A stretch of DNA of 64,000 nt, from contig NZ_JASNWF010000016.1 in assembly GCF_030283205.1 (NCBI RefSeq), positions 18,018-82,017 of the forward strand. The letters run 5' to 3'. Source of the DNA: Actinomadura opuntiae. Lineage in GTDB: Bacteria; Actinomycetota; Actinomycetes; Streptosporangiales; Streptosporangiaceae. Under the pieces are notes generated by a model. That model worked only from the letters and a program-made list of their open reading frames with translations, was not told the origin of the DNA and made no database searches. Position numbers and translations under genes: made by a program. How positions within the stretch are numbered: position 1 is the first letter of the stretch; each line of letters opens with the position of its first letter. This document shows, piece after piece, positions 44,215 to 52,324 of this stretch.

Positions 44215-45801
44215 TTGAGCAAGCCCGTCGTCCTCGTCGCAGAAGAGCTCTCCCCGGCCGGCATCGCCGTGCTGGAATCCGACTTCGAGGTCCGCCACGC
44301 CGACGGCAGCGACAAGGCCAAGCTGCTGCCCGCCGTCGCGGACGTCGACGCCCTGATCGTCCGCAGCGCCACCAAGGTCACCTCCGAGGTGTTCCAGCAC
44401 GCCAAGAGGCTGCGCGTGGTCGCGCGGGCCGGCGTCGGCCTCGACAACGTCGACGTGGAGGCCGCCACCAAGGCCGGCGTCATGGTCGTCAACGCGCCGA
44501 CCTCCAACATCGTCACCGCCGCCGAGCACGCGATCGCGCTGCTGCTGGCCACCGCGCGGAACGTTCCGCAGGGCCACGCCGCCCTCAAGCAGGGCGAGTG
44601 GAAGCGCTCCAGGTACACCGGCGTCGAGCTGCAGGGCAAGACCGTCGGCGTGCTCGGCCTCGGCCGCATCGGCGTGCTGGTCTCCCAGCGCCTCGCCGCG
44701 TTCGACATGAACGTGATCGCCTTCGACCCGTACGTGCAGGCCGCGCGCGCGGCCCAGCTCGGCGTCAAGCTCGTCACCCTCGACGAGCTGCTCCAGCAGA
44801 GCGACTTCATCACCGTGCACCTGCCGAAGACCCCCGAGACCCTCGGCCTCATCGGCGACCGCGAGCTGCACCAGGTCAAGCCGAGCGTGCGGATCGTCAA
44901 CGCCGCGCGCGGCGGGATCGTCGACGAGGAGGCGCTCGACCTCGCGCTGAAGGACGGCCGGGTCGCCGGCGCGGGCATCGACGTGTTCAGCAGCGAGCCC
45001 TGCACCGACAGCCCGCTGTTCGTCCACGACAACGTGGTCGTCACCCCGCACCTTGGCGCCAGCACGCACGAGGCGCAGGAGAAGGCCGGCACGCAGGTCG
45101 CCCGCTCGGTGAAGCTGGCGCTGTCCGGCGAGTTCGTGCCGGACGCGGTGAACGTCCAGGGCGGCGCGGTCGCCGAGGACGTCAAGCCGGGCCTGCCGCT
45201 GGCCGAGAAGCTCGGCCGCATCTTCACCTCGCTGGCCGGCGGCGTCCCCGTCCGGCTGGACGTGGTGGTGCGCGGCGAGATCGCCGAGCACGACGTCAAG
45301 GTGCTGGAGCTGGCCGCGCTCAAGGGCGTGTTCGTGGACGTGACCGAGGAGGCGGTGACGTTCGTCAACGCGCCGCTGCTGGCCCGCGACCGCGGCGTCG
45401 AGGTCACCCTCACCACCAGCGAGGACAGCCCCGACTGGCGCAACGTGGTGCAGGTGCGCGGCACGATGGGCGACGGCGGGGTGGTGTCGGTGTCCGGCAC
45501 GCTGACCGGCCCGAAGCACGCCGAGCGGATCATCGAGATCAACGGCTACAACATGGAGCTGGTGCCGACCGCGCACATGGCGTTCTTCTCCTACGTCGAC
45601 CGTCCGGGCATCGTCGGCGCGGTGGGCAAGCTGCTCGGCGACGCCGCGGTCAACATCGCCGGCATGCAGGTCGGCCGGGACGCCAAGGGCGGCAAGGCGC
45701 TGATCGCGCTGACCGTCGACTCGGCCATCCCGGCGCAGCTCGTGGACGCGATCACCGCCGAGGTGGGCGCCGACATGGGCCGCCGCGTCGACCTCGACTG
45801 A
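44215..45801 (+). CDS. serA: D-3-phosphoglycerate dehydrogenase
   Basis: 528-aa long-form SerA, first step of serine synthesis. NAD motif VLGLGRIG, catalytic Arg in NAARGGIVDEEAL, Glu in SSEPCTDSPLF and His in TPHLGAST; then the intervening ASB domain and a C-terminal ACT domain (DRPGIVGAVGKLLGDAAVNI) for serine feedback. TTG 44215 is the start, with AAGGA 9 bases upstream and the typical SKPVVLVAEELSPAG N-terminus. A structured repeat begins at its stop codon. Confidence 0.96.
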   Translation: MSKPVVLVAEELSPAGIAVLESDFEVRHADGSDKAKLLPAVADVDALIVRSATKVTSEVFQHAKRLRVVARAGVGLDNVDVEAATKAGVMVVNAPTSNIVTAAEHAIALLLATARNVPQGHAALKQGEWKRSRYTGVELQGKTVGVLGLGRIGVLVSQRLAAFDMNVIAFDPYVQAARAAQLGVKLVTLDELLQQSDFITVHLPKTPETLGLIGDRELHQVKPSVRIVNAARGGIVDEEALDLALKDGRVAGAGIDVFSSEPCTDSPLFVHDNVVVTPHLGASTHEAQEKAGTQVARSVKLALSGEFVPDAVNVQGGAVAEDVKPGLPLAEKLGRIFTSLAGGVPVRLDVVVRGEIAEHDVKVLELAALKGVFVDVTEEAVTFVNAPLLARDRGVEVTLTTSEDSPDWRNVVQVRGTMGDGGVVSVSGTLTGPKHAERIIEINGYNMELVPTAHMAFFSYVDRPGIVGAVGKLLGDAAVNIAGMQVGRDAKGGKALIALTVDSAIPAQLVDAITAEVGADMGRRVDLD

Positions 45802-45895
45802 CCGGCGTCCGGAGCGGAGCTCCGGCGGACCGGAGGACGACGGTCAGTCGCTCTTGCCGGGGGTCTGGGGGGTCGCCCCCAGAATGAGACTGAGC
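45797..45895 (+). repeat. single diverged copy of the ~94-bp structured repeat
   Basis: Arms CGACTGACCGGCGTCC and GGACGACGGTCAGTCG pair in 15 of 16 positions, i.e. four bases longer on each side than the 21-kb copies, yet still complementary. The second hairpin is TCTGGGGG / CCCCCAGA versus TGTGGGGG / CCCCCACA in the 21-kb array, a compensatory G-C to C-G swap. It overlaps the serA stop codon. Confidence 0.85.
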
Positions 45896-45968
45896 GGGAG
45901 CGAACCGCCGCGGGCGGGTGCCCGGCCGATGGCCGGTCGCCCGCCCGTCGCGTTCGTGAGCACCGTCA

Positions 45969-45990
45969 CGTCTCATATGTTGAGATTTTA
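45969..45990. promoter_or_regulatory. BCAA regulator box upstream of the orphan leader
   Basis: CGTCTCATATGTTGAGATTT matches the ilvB box at 18 of 20 positions and contains TCTCA-N5-TGAGA. Located 52 bases before the orphan leader peptide. Confidence 0.6.
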
Positions 45991-46041
45991 CGCCACGGGT
46001 CGGGACAGTCGCCCGGACGGCGGGTAGCGTGATCGGTAATC

Positions 46042-46086
46042 ATGCGGCGTTTCGTGGTAATCCTTCGCTGCCGCAGCGGGGCCTGA
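46042..46086 (+). CDS. orphan leader peptide (14 aa) with Val-Val-Ile-Leu codons
   Basis: ATG 46042 opens MRRFVVILRCRSGA, stop TGA 46084-46086. Length and layout match the cimA leader peptide (MRHSLVIIGWRAGN). TAGCGT at 46025-46030 could be the -10 element. No BCAA biosynthetic gene follows; the next genes are a 37-aa ORF and a FhuF-like protein. Confidence 0.65.
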   Translation: MRRFVVILRCRSGA

Positions 46087-46111
46087 TATCGGCAGGCCGG
46101 CACCGCTGCGG
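46071..46111 (+). promoter_or_regulatory. alternative stems in the orphan leader
   Basis: CCGCAGCGG (46071-46079) pairs with CCGCTGCGG (46103-46111), enclosing GGCCTG (46080-46085) / CAGGCC (46093-46098), which covers the leader stop codon. Comparable to the ilvB and cimA leaders, but I find no terminator with a T-run behind it. Confidence 0.5.
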
Positions 46112-46212
46112 AGGTTCCGCCCGGCCATGAGCCCGATTCCGCGCCCGGAGACCCGTGCGAACCGCGCGTCCCGGGGGCCCTCCGGCACCAGCCTCAGCGA
46201 TTCGGAGCGATC

Positions 46213-46326
46213 ATGAACGACACCACCTGGACCAACGCGCCCGCGGACGACGCCGCCGAAGAGGCGGCCCGCGCCCTGCAGACGGCGCTGGACCGCCGCG
46301 ACAACGGCGGCCACCCCTCCCGGTAG
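46213..46326 (+). CDS. 37-aa hypothetical peptide
   Basis: ATG 46213 with GGAG five bases upstream encodes MNDTTWTNAPADDAAEEAAR followed by ALQTALDRRDNGGHPSR; acidic and probably helical. No family recognised. It lies between the orphan leader and the FhuF-like gene, and could be part of the leader system or a small protein. Confidence 0.4.
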   Translation: MNDTTWTNAPADDAAEEAARALQTALDRRDNGGHPSR

Positions 46327-46353
46327 CGGCGGGTACGTAGGCGGCATGGCAGG

Positions 46354-47094
46354 GTGAACGCCATGCCGCCGCCCAAGCCCGCCGCAACCGAGGACGTCGC
46401 GCAGGCACTGCGCGCGGCCGGGCGCCTCGGCCCTTATTTCGCGATCTCCACTGATCCGAATGAGGAGGTCGATCCGACCTGGCGGGCGCTGCCCGAGCGG
46501 GATCCCGGCCGGATCACGGACCTCACCGACCGCTATGCCGAGCGGCTCGGCACCGGCGAACGGCGCGTCGCGGCGTCCATCCTGTTCCAGGGCCTCGCGT
46601 CGCGGCTGTGGTCGCCGGTCGTCGCGGCGGCGGCCCACGGGGTCGTGCCCGACCTGTCCGGCCTGCACTGGCGGTGGGCGCCGGGGGCGCCCATCGCGCT
46701 CTGGCTCGCCGAACCGCGCGGATGGCGCGTCGAGGACCCGACAGAGGCCGCCGATCTCGTCCACGCCGCGGTCGTCACCGGCCAGCTGGAGCCGCTGCGC
46801 GCCACGATGCGGGCCGTCTCCCGGCTTGCAGACGGCCTGCTGTGGGGAAACGCGGCCTCCGCTCTCGCGGGCGGCCTGAACGTCGGCCCCCGGGATCCCT
46901 TCCGCGGCGCCCTCGTCCGCGAGCTGCTCGCCCGGCCCCCGCTCGCGGGGACGGGGACGTTCGGTCCGCGCGGATTCGTCCGCCGCAGCTGCTGCCTGTA
47001 CTACCGCGTCCCGCCCGGCGGGGAGCTGTGCGGGGACTGCGGTCTCCGCCGGCCGCCCGGTCGCGGCGAGCCGTCGCTACAGGGGCGCTCGTAG
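46354..47094 (+). CDS. FhuF-like [2Fe-2S] protein
   Basis: 246 aa from GTG 46354 (ATG 46363 possible). The C-terminus has C-C-x11-C-x2-C (SCCLYYRVPPGGELCGDC), close to the C-C-x10-C-x2-C cluster of the FhuF ferric-siderophore reductases, and the central LHWRWAPGAPIALWL region fits that family. Probable iron release from siderophores or another Fe-S redox role in the cytoplasm. No siderophore genes adjoin it. Convergent with cbtA. Confidence 0.78.
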   Translation: MNAMPPPKPAATEDVAQALRAAGRLGPYFAISTDPNEEVDPTWRALPERDPGRITDLTDRYAERLGTGERRVAASILFQGLASRLWSPVVAAAAHGVVPDLSGLHWRWAPGAPIALWLAEPRGWRVEDPTEAADLVHAAVVTGQLEPLRATMRAVSRLADGLLWGNAASALAGGLNVGPRDPFRGALVRELLARPPLAGTGTFGPRGFVRRSCCLYYRVPPGGELCGDCGLRRPPGRGEPSLQGRS

Positions 47095-47141
47095 CGACGG
47101 CCCGCCGCAAGCACGGCGCTTCCGTCAGGCGGCGGTTCGGG

Positions 47142-47867
47142 TCAGGCGGCGGCGAGGGCCCGGCGGCGGGCGCCCGCCCGCTCCGTCAGGTAGCCGAACA
47201 GCAGCCCGATCGTGGCCCACAGGACGAGCTGGACGCCCAGGGAGGCGATCCGGAAGTTCCACAGGACCGTCGCGGGGAAGTGCTCCGGGACCGCGTCGGG
47301 CTCCGGCGTGAGCCGGTACACGACGGCGAGGAGCACCACGTAGCCCACGGCGGTCGCCGTGACCGCGTTCCAGGCGCCGAGCCGGGGGACGAGGCGGCGG
47401 CACACGATCACCGCCGCGGTCGTCGCCAGGATCCCCAGCGCCATCATGCAGAAGTACAGCGCCGTCCGGCTCCCGATGGTCGTCGGGTTGCCGACCGCCG
47501 GGGGCGTCGCCGGGTACTTCAGGAACGGCACCAGCTCGACCGCCACGAACCCGGCCAGCGCGACCAGCGCGGCGGTGGCGCGGGCGCCGAGCCGTCCGAG
47601 CCGCCCGGACGCGAAGGCGAACGCGATCGAGAACAGCCCGCCGAGCGCCACCCCGTACACCGCCATCGCGGTGATCAGGCCGGCGGTCTTCTGCACGGTG
47701 CGGCTGACGACCTCGGGCTCGTGCCCGGCGTGTTCGGCGTGCGCCGTCGCCTCCTCGAACGCGATGGCGTGCCCGACCTGCGGTTCCCCGTACAACCAGG
47801 CGACGACCAGCGCGAGGGCGGCCGCGGCCAGGCCCGCGAGCATCCCGCGGACCAGCAGTGCTCTCAT
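47142..47867 (-). CDS. cbtA: cobalt transporter subunit CbtA
   Basis: 241-aa membrane protein with about six hydrophobic helices; typical LVRGMLAGLAAAALALVVAW start, His-rich AHAEHAGHEPE loop, VELVPFLKYPATPPAVG and GNPTTI segments. CbtA with CbtB forms a predicted B12-regulated cobalt uptake system. ATG 47867 is chosen because GAGGAG has a proper 6-base spacer to it and abuts the ATG at 47873. Encoded behind cbtB under a cobalamin riboswitch. Confidence 0.88.
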   Translation of the reverse strand: MRALLVRGMLAGLAAAALALVVAWLYGEPQVGHAIAFEEATAHAEHAGHEPEVVSRTVQKTAGLITAMAVYGVALGGLFSIAFAFASGRLGRLGARATAALVALAGFVAVELVPFLKYPATPPAVGNPTTIGSRTALYFCMMALGILATTAAVIVCRRLVPRLGAWNAVTATAVGYVVLLAVVYRLTPEPDAVPEHFPATVLWNFRIASLGVQLVLWATIGLLFGYLTERAGARRRALAAA

Positions 47868-48040
47868 CGACATCTCCTCGAATCGGAATCCCCTGGCCAC
47901 CGCGCGAGCGCGCTGTCCGACCGGTGGGACGACGCCGGAGGCGGGTCCCACCGGGAAGCTCGCGAAGCGGGTTCGCGCTCGCCCGAGCACGGTCAAGGGC
48001 CGAGCCGCCAGGCGAGGTCCTCGACCGTGCTTGCGTGAAC

Positions 48041-48274
48041 TCAGTGGCAGGGGAAGCCGAGCAGGTGCCGGCCGTCGTGGGTGAACTCGTGCACCCAGGT
48101 GCCGCCGAAGATCGAGGTCGCGCCCTGCTCGGCGCCGACGAAGTAGATCAGGACCGCGGCCAGCACCACGGCGAGCACGGCCCACGGCACGATGTCGCGG
48201 ATCGGCACGCGCAGCGGCGCGGTGGACGGCTCGGCCTGCGGGGACGCGGCGGACGGTACGGCGGACTCGGCCAT
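48041..48274 (-). CDS. cbtB: cobalt transporter subunit CbtB
   Basis: 77 aa, one membrane helix (IVPWAVLAVVLAAVLIYFVG) and the conserved His-rich tail VHEFTHDGRHLLGFPCH, which is the family hallmark and probable Co ligand. ATG 48274 has GAGGAG about 7 bases upstream. First gene after the riboswitch; cbtA follows after 173 bases. Confidence 0.9.
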   Translation of the reverse strand: MAESAVPSAASPQAEPSTAPLRVPIRDIVPWAVLAVVLAAVLIYFVGAEQGATSIFGGTWVHEFTHDGRHLLGFPCH

Positions 48275-48322
48275 GTCGGTTCTCCTCACGGGGTGCACTC
48301 GCCCCGGTTGCGGGAGGACGAC

Positions 48323-48490
48323 GGGTCAGTGTCCTGACTCCCAGATCGCCGTCTCCCGCCGACCTTCCCGCCGGTCGTCCGGCCGTGGTCGTGCGGTGGG
48401 GGAGACTCCCTGGTCACAGTGGCGGGACCGTCCTGGATTCGCACCAGGTTCCTGCGCACCGTCGCCTCGATGTGAACTTGTCGAGGAGAG
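48323..48490 (-). ncRNA. cobalamin riboswitch
   Basis: Read on the minus strand: GGTGCGCAGGAACCTGGTGC, GAATCCAGGACGGTCCCGCC, then the B12 box GCCACTGTG (48423-48415), GGGAGTC, and the closing GAGTCAGGACACTGACCCG. All are in the class order. It lies in the leader of cbtBA, so adenosylcobalamin should shut off cobalt uptake. Confidence 0.93.
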
Positions 48491-48576
48491 CGTCTCCTCT
48501 CCCCTCCGGCCCGTCAACCCCGCGCGGAGTGACAAAGGCGACGCCCGGCCGCCGGCGGCGAGACCGCTGTACCGGG

Positions 48577-48606
48577 ATATGAGACGAAAGCCCAAGCAGT
48601 GAGACG
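48577..48606. promoter_or_regulatory. BCAA regulator half-sites upstream of leuB
   Basis: ATATGAGACG (48577-48586) is the reverse complement of the CGTCTCATAT box at ilvB; a second GAGACG is at 48601-48606. They lie just before the TACAGT -10 hexamer of leuB. Confidence 0.55.
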
Positions 48607-48625
48607 TTTGCAGTACAGTACGCGC

Positions 48626-49681
48626 ATGGCTTCCCGCAGCATTCGTCTGGCCGTCATCCCCGGTGACGGGATCGGCCCCGAGGTGGTCGCCGAGGGACTG
48701 AAGGTCCTCGAGGCCGTCGCCCCGTCCGGTGACCTCGCGTTCGAGCAGACCTCCTACGACCTGGGCGCCGCCCGCTGGCACCGGACCGGGGAGACGCTGC
48801 CCGACTCGGTGCTGGAGGAGCTGCGCGGCCAGGACGTCATCCTGCTGGGCGCGGTCGGCGACCCGAGCGTGCCGAGCGGGACGCTGGAGCGCGGGCTGCT
48901 GCTGCGGACCCGGTTCGAACTCGACCACTACGTCAACCTCCGCCCGGTGAAGCTGTTCCCGGGCGTGCGGACCCCGCTGGCGGACGTCACGCCCGACGAC
49001 ATCGACATGGTCGTCGTCCGCGAGGGCACCGAGGGCCCCTACACCGGCGTCGGCGGCGTCCTGCGCAAGGGCACCCCGCACGAGGTCGCCACGCAGGAGA
49101 GCGTCAACACCGCCTTCGGCGTCGAGCGGGTCGTCCGGTACGCCTTCGAGGTCGCCGCGGCGCGCCCGCGCAAGAAGCTGACGCTGGTCCACAAGGACAA
49201 CGTCCTGACCTTCGCCGGTGATCTCTACCAGCGCACGCTGAAGCGGGTCGGCGAGGAGTACCCGCAGGTCAGCACCGACTACTGCCATGTCGACGCGGCC
49301 ACCATGTTCTTCGTCGGCCAGCCGCAGCGCTTCGACGTCGTGGTCACCGACAACCTGTTCGGCGACATCATCACCGACATCGGCGCTGCGATCGCCGGCG
49401 GCATCGGGCTCGCCGCTTCCGGGAACGTCAACCCCGACCGGACGGCGCCGTCGATGTTCGAGCCGGTGCACGGCAGCGCCCCCGACATCGCGGGGCAGGG
49501 CAAGGCCGACCCGACCGCGACGATCCTGTCGGTCGCGATGCTGCTCGACCACCTCGGCGCGGGCGAGGCCGCCCGCCGGGTCGAGCGGGCCGTCTCCGAC
49601 GACCTCGCCGAGCGCGCCGCGCTCGGGACGCGGTCGACCGCGCAGATCGGCGACGCGATCGCCAAGCGAGTATCGGGCTGA
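48626..49681 (+). CDS. leuB: 3-isopropylmalate dehydrogenase
   Basis: 351-aa enzyme of leucine synthesis, NAD-dependent oxidative decarboxylation. IRLAVIPGDGIGPEVV, REGTEGPYTGVGG, VVTDNLFGDIITDI and the FEPVHGSAPDIAGQGKADP adenine loop are all present. TACAGT (48614-48619) ends 6 bases before ATG 48626, so the transcript is probably leaderless. leuA, leuC and leuD are not in the window. Confidence 0.96.
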   Translation: MASRSIRLAVIPGDGIGPEVVAEGLKVLEAVAPSGDLAFEQTSYDLGAARWHRTGETLPDSVLEELRGQDVILLGAVGDPSVPSGTLERGLLLRTRFELDHYVNLRPVKLFPGVRTPLADVTPDDIDMVVVREGTEGPYTGVGGVLRKGTPHEVATQESVNTAFGVERVVRYAFEVAAARPRKKLTLVHKDNVLTFAGDLYQRTLKRVGEEYPQVSTDYCHVDAATMFFVGQPQRFDVVVTDNLFGDIITDIGAAIAGGIGLAASGNVNPDRTAPSMFEPVHGSAPDIAGQGKADPTATILSVAMLLDHLGAGEAARRVERAVSDDLAERAALGTRSTAQIGDAIAKRVSG

Positions 49682-49714
49682 GGGCGCGCCTCTCCGGCCA
49701 CGAGCAGGGACACT

Positions 49715-49744
49715 CCGGGCGCGCCTCGCGGCGCGCCCGGTTTT
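49715..49744 (+). terminator. leuB terminator
   Basis: CCGGGCGCGCC (49715-49725) pairs with GGCGCGCCCGG (49730-49740) around TCGC, followed by TTTT. Confidence 0.9.
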
Positions 49745-49855
49745 CCGTATGCGCCGCGTGCGAGGAGTGAGGTCACGAAGAAGTACGACAATGGGGATGA
49801 AGAGCCGTCGGGCGGCAACGGGGCCGGCGCGGCGATCGGGAGAGGACGAACGGCG

Positions 49856-50959
49856 ATGAGCGACACCCTGGACTTCGAGATCACGCGGACCGAGCGGCCC
49901 GCGACGGCCGCCGAGCGCGAGCGCGTCCTGGCCGATCCGGGCTTCGGCCGGTACTTCACCGACCACATGGTCACGATCCGGTACTCGGCGGACCGCGGCT
50001 GGCACGACGCGAAGCTCGAACCGTACGGGCCGATCCCGATGGACCCGGCCAGCCAGGTGTTCCACTACGCCCAGGAGCTGTTCGAGGGCCTCAAGGCCTA
50101 CAAGCAGCCGGACGGCTCGATCGTCACCTTCCGGCCGTACATGAACGCGGCCCGGATGAACCGCTCCGCCCGGCGGATGGCCATGCCGGAGATCCCCGAG
50201 CAGCTGTTCGTCGACGCCGTCGAACTGCTCGTCCGCACCGACAAGGACTGGGTCCCCGACACCGAGGGCCACAGCCTCTACCTGCGGCCGTTCATGTTCG
50301 CCACCACCCGCGCGCTCGGCGTGAACAGCCCGGCGAACGAGTTCCTCTTCATGGTCATCGCCTCCCCGTCCGGCCTGTACTACCCGCGCGGCATCAAGCC
50401 GGTCTCGGTGTGGCTGTCGCAGGACTACACCCGCGCGGCGCCCGGCGGCACCGGCGAGGCCAAGTTCGGCGGCAACTACGCCGCGTCCTTCGCCGGCCAG
50501 GCCGAGGCCGTCCAGCAGGGCTGCGACCAGGTCGTCTGGCTCGACGCGGTGGAGCACCGCTGGGTCGAGGAGGTCGGCTCGATGAACCTGATGTTCGTCT
50601 ACGGGTCCGGCTCGGGGGCCCGGCTGCTCACCCCCGCGCTCACCGGCACGCTCCTGGCCGGCGTCACCCGCGACTCGATGCTCAAGCTGGCCCCCGACCT
50701 CGGCATCCCCGCCGAGGAGGGCAAGATCAGCATCGACGAGTGGCAGGCCGGCTGCGCGTCCGGCGAGATCACCGAGGTGTTCGGCTGCGGCACCGCCGCG
50801 ATCATCAGCCCGGTCGGCCGGGTCAAGGGCCACGACCGGGAGTGGGCGATCGGCGACGGCGAGCCCGGCGAGATCTCCATGCGGCTGCGGCAGGAGCTGG
50901 TCGGCATCCAGTACGGCACCCGGCCCGACCCCTACGGCTGGGTCCACGAGATCGTCTGA
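49856..50959 (+). CDS. ilvE: branched-chain amino-acid aminotransferase
   Basis: 367-aa fold-type IV PLP enzyme, last step of Val/Leu/Ile synthesis. PLP Lys is K203 in GEAKFGGNYAASFAGQAEA; VWLDAVEHRWVEEVGSMNLM and the GCGTAAIISPVG phosphate-binding turn are present. ATG 49856 with GAGAGGA upstream. It has its own gap after the leuB terminator, so it is probably a separate transcript. Confidence 0.96.
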   Translation: MSDTLDFEITRTERPATAAERERVLADPGFGRYFTDHMVTIRYSADRGWHDAKLEPYGPIPMDPASQVFHYAQELFEGLKAYKQPDGSIVTFRPYMNAARMNRSARRMAMPEIPEQLFVDAVELLVRTDKDWVPDTEGHSLYLRPFMFATTRALGVNSPANEFLFMVIASPSGLYYPRGIKPVSVWLSQDYTRAAPGGTGEAKFGGNYAASFAGQAEAVQQGCDQVVWLDAVEHRWVEEVGSMNLMFVYGSGSGARLLTPALTGTLLAGVTRDSMLKLAPDLGIPAEEGKISIDEWQAGCASGEITEVFGCGTAAIISPVGRVKGHDREWAIGDGEPGEISMRLRQELVGIQYGTRPDPYGWVHEIV

Positions 50960-50968
50960 TCCGTGGTG

Positions 50969-51012
50969 GCGCCCGATGGCGCGCCCGTCCCCGGGTGCGC
51001 GCCATCGGGCGC
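50969..51012. terminator. bidirectional terminator after ilvE
   Basis: GCGCCCGATGGCGCGC (50969-50984) pairs perfectly (16 bp) with 50997-51012 over a 12-base loop, between convergent genes. Confidence 0.88.
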
Positions 51013-51029
51013 TGTCGTGTCCGGCCGCG

Positions 51030-51593
51030 TCAGCGGCCGAAGCGCACGGTGGTGGTGAGCGCCGAGCCGGCGGTCTTCGGGCTCACCCCGGGCGAGTCCG
51101 GGTTGATCGCGTAGTGGAACGCGAAGCCGACGTAGGCCCGCCCGGGCCTGCCGCCGACCTGCACGGGGAAGGTGCAGGTCCCCGAGAGGGTGTAGACCTT
51201 GCGGACGCGGTGCGGCTTGACGGTGGAGTGCCAGACGTAGCCCACCGGGATCACGTGCCGGTCGTGGTAGTGGCCGTTCAGCCCGGTCGCGGTGCAGACC
51301 GCCCGGCCCCGCGCGATCGCCCGCAGCTTCTTGTTCGTGATCTGGAACGCCCACGGCATCGGGTACTGCCGGGAGTACCGCCCGGTGAGCCTCACCTGCG
51401 CGTGGAACGCGCCGATCCGGTCCCGGTAGGCGAATCCCTGATGGCGTTTGGTGAACACGAAGTAATGGGCGGCGGCCGCGGGGGCGCGGTGCCCCGGACG
51501 GCCCGCGGCGGACGCGACGGACACGGTGCCGAGCGCCATTGCCAGCGCCGTTCCGCTGATCACGGCCGTCCGGCCGAATGTATGCATGAGCAT
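51030..51593 (-). CDS. secreted hypothetical protein
   Basis: 187 aa. Sec signal with AVISGTALAMALGTVSVASA and a likely cut at ASA-AG; the mature domain is basic, His/Tyr-rich, with two Cys (AVCTATG, GTCTFPV) that could form a disulfide. No family recognised. Start uncertain between ATGs at 51602, 51593 and 51587; 51593 has GAAGGG at a workable distance. Confidence 0.65.
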   Translation of the reverse strand: MLMHTFGRTAVISGTALAMALGTVSVASAAGRPGHRAPAAAAHYFVFTKRHQGFAYRDRIGAFHAQVRLTGRYSRQYPMPWAFQITNKKLRAIARGRAVCTATGLNGHYHDRHVIPVGYVWHSTVKPHRVRKVYTLSGTCTFPVQVGGRPGRAYVGFAFHYAINPDSPGVSPKTAGSALTTTVRFGR

Positions 51594-51671
51594 TCCAGGC
51601 ATTCCCTTCGGAAATGGTCGCCGTCCGCCGGGGGCCGGCGGGCGGCGGTGGTGGGTCCGCCGCCGGGATCC

Positions 51672-51911
51672 TCAGCTCCGGCCGGCCGGCCGCACGTCCA
51701 GCGCGCGGTAGGCGTAGCCGTCCTGCTCGGCTTCCTCCCAGGTGAACAGCACGCTCTCCCCGGGATCCAGGGAGGCGAAGCCGCCCGGCTCGGTGCGCAC
51801 GGCGGAGAAGTGCGCCCAGACCTCGCCCGGGACGTCCGGCGAGACGAGCACCCCCCAGCCGCTCTCGTCGTCCCACGACGCGACCGTTCCGCGAACCGGT
51901 TCACCGCTCAT
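51672..51911 (-). CDS. cold-shock-domain-like protein
   Basis: 79 aa matching a cold-shock OB fold: RGTVASWDDESGWGVLVSPD, VWAHFSAVRTE and GESVLFTWEEAEQDGYAYRA. It lacks the aromatic KGFGF/FVHFS RNP motifs, so nucleic-acid binding may be altered. ATG 51911 has GGAGGAGGGG upstream. A 280-base gap separates it from the divergent cimA leader. Confidence 0.75.
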   Translation of the reverse strand: MSGEPVRGTVASWDDESGWGVLVSPDVPGEVWAHFSAVRTEPGGFASLDPGESVLFTWEEAEQDGYAYRALDVRPAGRS

Positions 51912-52193
51912 CGGAATCCCCTCCTCCGGCGGACAGCGCGATCCTCTGTCATTCATCAGCCAATGCACAAGCGTGTTTACGCGACGAAAACCTTACTTAA
52001 CCTTTGGCGTGCATTTTCCGTCCCCCGATGAACCGCGATCCCATGAAATGAACCGATGTGTGCCGCCTAGGTGTGACAGGTCGGTTCCGACCGTGATCTG
52101 GAGGTTCTGCGGGGGTCAGCGGCCGGGGGACATCTCAGGATCCGAGACAGGTGTCCCAGGCACGGGCGGGGGTGTGGCAGACTGGGTCGCATC

Positions 52194-52238
52194 ATGCGCC
52201 ACAGCCTCGTCATTATCGGCTGGCGCGCCGGCAACTAA
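52194..52238 (+). CDS. cimA leader peptide (14 aa)
   Basis: ATG 52194 opens MRHSLVIIGWRAGN, stop TAA 52236-52238. The Leu-Val-Ile-Ile codon block precedes an attenuator, and the gene behind it makes an isoleucine precursor. Confidence 0.85.
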   Translation: MRHSLVIIGWRAGN

Positions 52239-52288
52239 CGGGACACCGCCGGCGCGCAGACCTCTCACGTCCGTGAGGGGTCTTTTTT
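52223..52288 (+). promoter_or_regulatory. cimA transcription attenuator
   Basis: GCGCGCCGGC (52223-52232) pairs with GCCGGCGCGC (52248-52257). The terminator stem ACCTCTCAC / GTGAGGGGT (52260-52281) is followed by T6 at 52283-52288. Confidence 0.82.
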
Positions 52289-52324
52289 GTGTCCTGGCGC
52301 TGATCACCCATCCCTGGGGGAACC

